Assembly: GCF_040581485.1 (NCBI RefSeq)
Contig: NC_090128.1
Location: forward strand, 19,088,931 to 19,152,930
Source of the DNA: Linepithema humile
Lineage: Eukaryota > Arthropoda > Insecta > Hymenoptera > Formicidae
Direction of reading: 5' to 3'
DNA: 64,000 nt
Part shown: positions 62,095 through 64,000 of the stretch, in pieces
Position numbering within the stretch: the stretch's first letter is position 1
Layout of the letters: each line of letters starts with the position of its first letter
The notes under the pieces: generated by a model
Databases searched by the model: none
What the model was told of the DNA's origin: nothing
Seen by the model: the letters and a program-made list of their open reading frames with translations, nothing else
Translations under genes and position numbers: made by a program

Positions 62095-64000
62095 CAATCG
62101 ACCGCTCTGACCGGATTGTATATTCCTAGCTAACTAACGTTACGGACAACCGACATACAAACAAACGGTATACGTGTATGCGCACGGGCAATGTCGACTG
62201 TTAAGCCGACGCTACGGTTATACGTGCACACGTGTATACGGATCTCCTGTGTGCACAGAATTATGCACTCGCGTCCGTTTCCTCCTGGCTGTGCTATGGT
62301 TAATTTCGCTCCGTCCCCGCGTGTCCCTCCCCGGAGAGTCGTGCCGTTAGATCTCGCGTTGCATGCAGAAAATGATCCTTACTCTCCCACATCTTCAATG
62401 CCGGAGATCCATACGTGCTTGAAATTTCTGATATCTTCAAAGGCCATCTCACGAGCGTCTCTCCGTGCGATATCGCGCGACCTCCGAAAATTCAGGTGCA
62501 GCAACGTAAGGGAGATTTTTTTCCTTTCAAATCCCTCGTGTGAAGGAGTAACATTGAATCGTTGCAAATATCTTAAAAGTTTGTGAATTATACCGCTTGC
62601 TTCGAATTTTCGTCGACTGTGTGCAGAAATTTATCAAAGTGCTGTCGAAAAAAAAAAAAAAAACAAGATCGCAGTCGTCCAGTAATCTAATTTATCCATT
62701 GTAACTATTAAGTTCGATACATTTGCATTCCAGAATCATGTGTAACGATATCCGCGAAGTTTCTGACGCTTGACGATTTGACGGGGTTGTTCGCTCTACT
62801 GTATTCTTGCCAATTTTTCCCTCTGCTCGCATTCCGATCATTTCATTTACTCTTCCAGCTGTAGTATATACATTAAAAAAGAATGCATTAATATCTGCGA
62901 TAGTCAACGAATATATATCTAAGCAGCGGCGATGTTTGTGTGGATTTATCTGTGACTCTGTAGTTTCCCACCTGTTGCCTCCTGCAACTGTCTCTTCCGA
63001 ACGCGCCGCCAAAAGTCCTCTCTTCCCTCTTTCTTTCTTCTTCCAATTTTTCCTCTTTTCTCTTTTCATCCAGTTTTGCCTTATTATCTTATTCTTTTGT
63101 TCCATTAACGTATCATCGAATTCACGCATTATCACTTATTCCTTCAATTCTTCCTCAGCGCTCTTTGATTCTCATACACGGAATAATATATACGAATATA
63201 CATTTGCATTTTTTGCTCTCTGGAGTGAGGAATTTAACGGTGATATTTGAGATCGAATTGCTATTGATAGAAATTATTGGAAAGATACTGGCATTTAATT
63301 AATCAAGAATTTTCGAAGCTTAAATGATTTATAAATAAATCGATTTAGGGCAGATAAAATAATGATTATTCGGGTAAATCTTACGAAATTGATACCATTT
63401 ACTGAAACAGAATACGTAGAATTATTTCGATAGATTGTGTGCAAAAATAGCGTTAGGATAACATTGAAAATCCGTTCGCTCTTGCGGTTGGCGCGGATCG
63501 CAAGCATTCTCGCGATGAGCATTTACGACCTCTGCCTTTTTCTTTTTCTTAGCGCTGTTTTCGTTGTCGCCAAAATAAAAGGGCGCAGCGAATAAATAGA
63601 CGACAGGAGGCAAATAAGAAGATAGAAGGAAAGATGAATGGCAACAACAAGTTATCGTAGAGTAATCGAAGGCACGGGAATCAACATCTGCGATTTGCTT
63701 TTATACGTGCCTTGTTTTCACGAGTAATATATTCAAAACATTCTCTCTTCCACTTGGATTAAATCCTGATAGCAGACCGCGAAGAACAGTAAATATAGAC
63801 ATAAATATCTACATTGTGAGATTCTTTGACGATAAAATCGCGGCTTTATTTTATTTCAGATGGCTCCTAATAGAAACATAATTCAAGATGAAAATTTATA
63901 GAGATCCTATAGCTTTCCGCGCTCACAAAGCATATAAAATGGACACGCTTCCACAAAGCATAAAATGGACGGAAATGATTCACGATGCGCGGATAACGAC

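Larger units (their letters stand above)
37150..64000. other. CpG-rich, gene-free region upstream of follistatin
   Basis: In about 27 kb I find no exon with recognisable protein features on either strand. Open frames are short or are microsatellite translations. The region contains GA/CT tracts, a TGCG array, a GGC tract, a polypyrimidine tract and six GTCTAGAC palindromes. It probably includes the follistatin 5' UTR and promoter next to 37150, plus distal regulatory DNA or the intron of a gene lying further right. The transcription start cannot be placed from sequence alone. Confidence 0.5.

Noticed and set aside
63422..63613. Minus-strand frame of 63 codons near the right edge
   Set aside because: A Lys-run and mixed composition without a domain, with no supported splice signals.
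1..64000. CRISPR arrays, rRNA genes or prokaryotic operons
   Set aside because: None are visible. Gene structure and content are eukaryotic.

Overview
The window is nuclear DNA from an insect, most likely a hymenopteran and possibly an ant. Genes are intron-split with GT..AG borders. The proteins are arthropod-type: a GH18 chitinase with a CBM14 domain, a small peritrophin-A protein, and follistatin with a TB domain plus three follistatin modules. CpG is not depleted, and the GC-richer part carries long (GA)n tracts. The species assignment is an inference.

Layout. Positions 1-10.4 kb are AT-rich and gene-dense. They hold a 3'-truncated LRRC49-like leucine-rich-repeat gene (-), the mitochondrial ribosomal protein mL54 gene (+, divergent from LRRC49 across about 370 bp), a secreted chitinase (+), a small secreted CBM14 protein (-, convergent with the chitinase), and the GPI-transamidase catalytic subunit PIG-K (-). 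Positions 10.4-16.5 kb have no recognisable gene but contain a diverged tandem duplication. Positions 16.5-37.15 kb are one gene, follistatin (-), reconstructed here from six coding exons with five phase-1 introns. Its last exon is a short acidic tail at 16548-16657 and its first is a signal-peptide exon at 37053-37149. Introns 1 and 4 are 7.5 and 9.3 kb. From 37.15 kb to the end I recognise no coding exon. This 27 kb is CpG-rich, repeat-studded DNA upstream of follistatin.

Most interesting signal. The perfect 8-bp Smad-box palindrome GTCTAGAC occurs eight times, against about one expected by chance in 64 kb. Six copies lie 4.8-25 kb upstream of follistatin and two lie in its introns. Five of the six upstream copies have a further GTCTG/CAGAC half-site within about 20 bp. 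Follistatin antagonises activin/BMP ligands that signal through Smads, so this looks like a candidate dispersed Smad-responsive (feedback) regulatory array. The binding and regulation are inferred; only the motif count is seen.

All exon boundaries were worked out by hand from splice signals, reading-frame continuity and remembered family features. No search was run.
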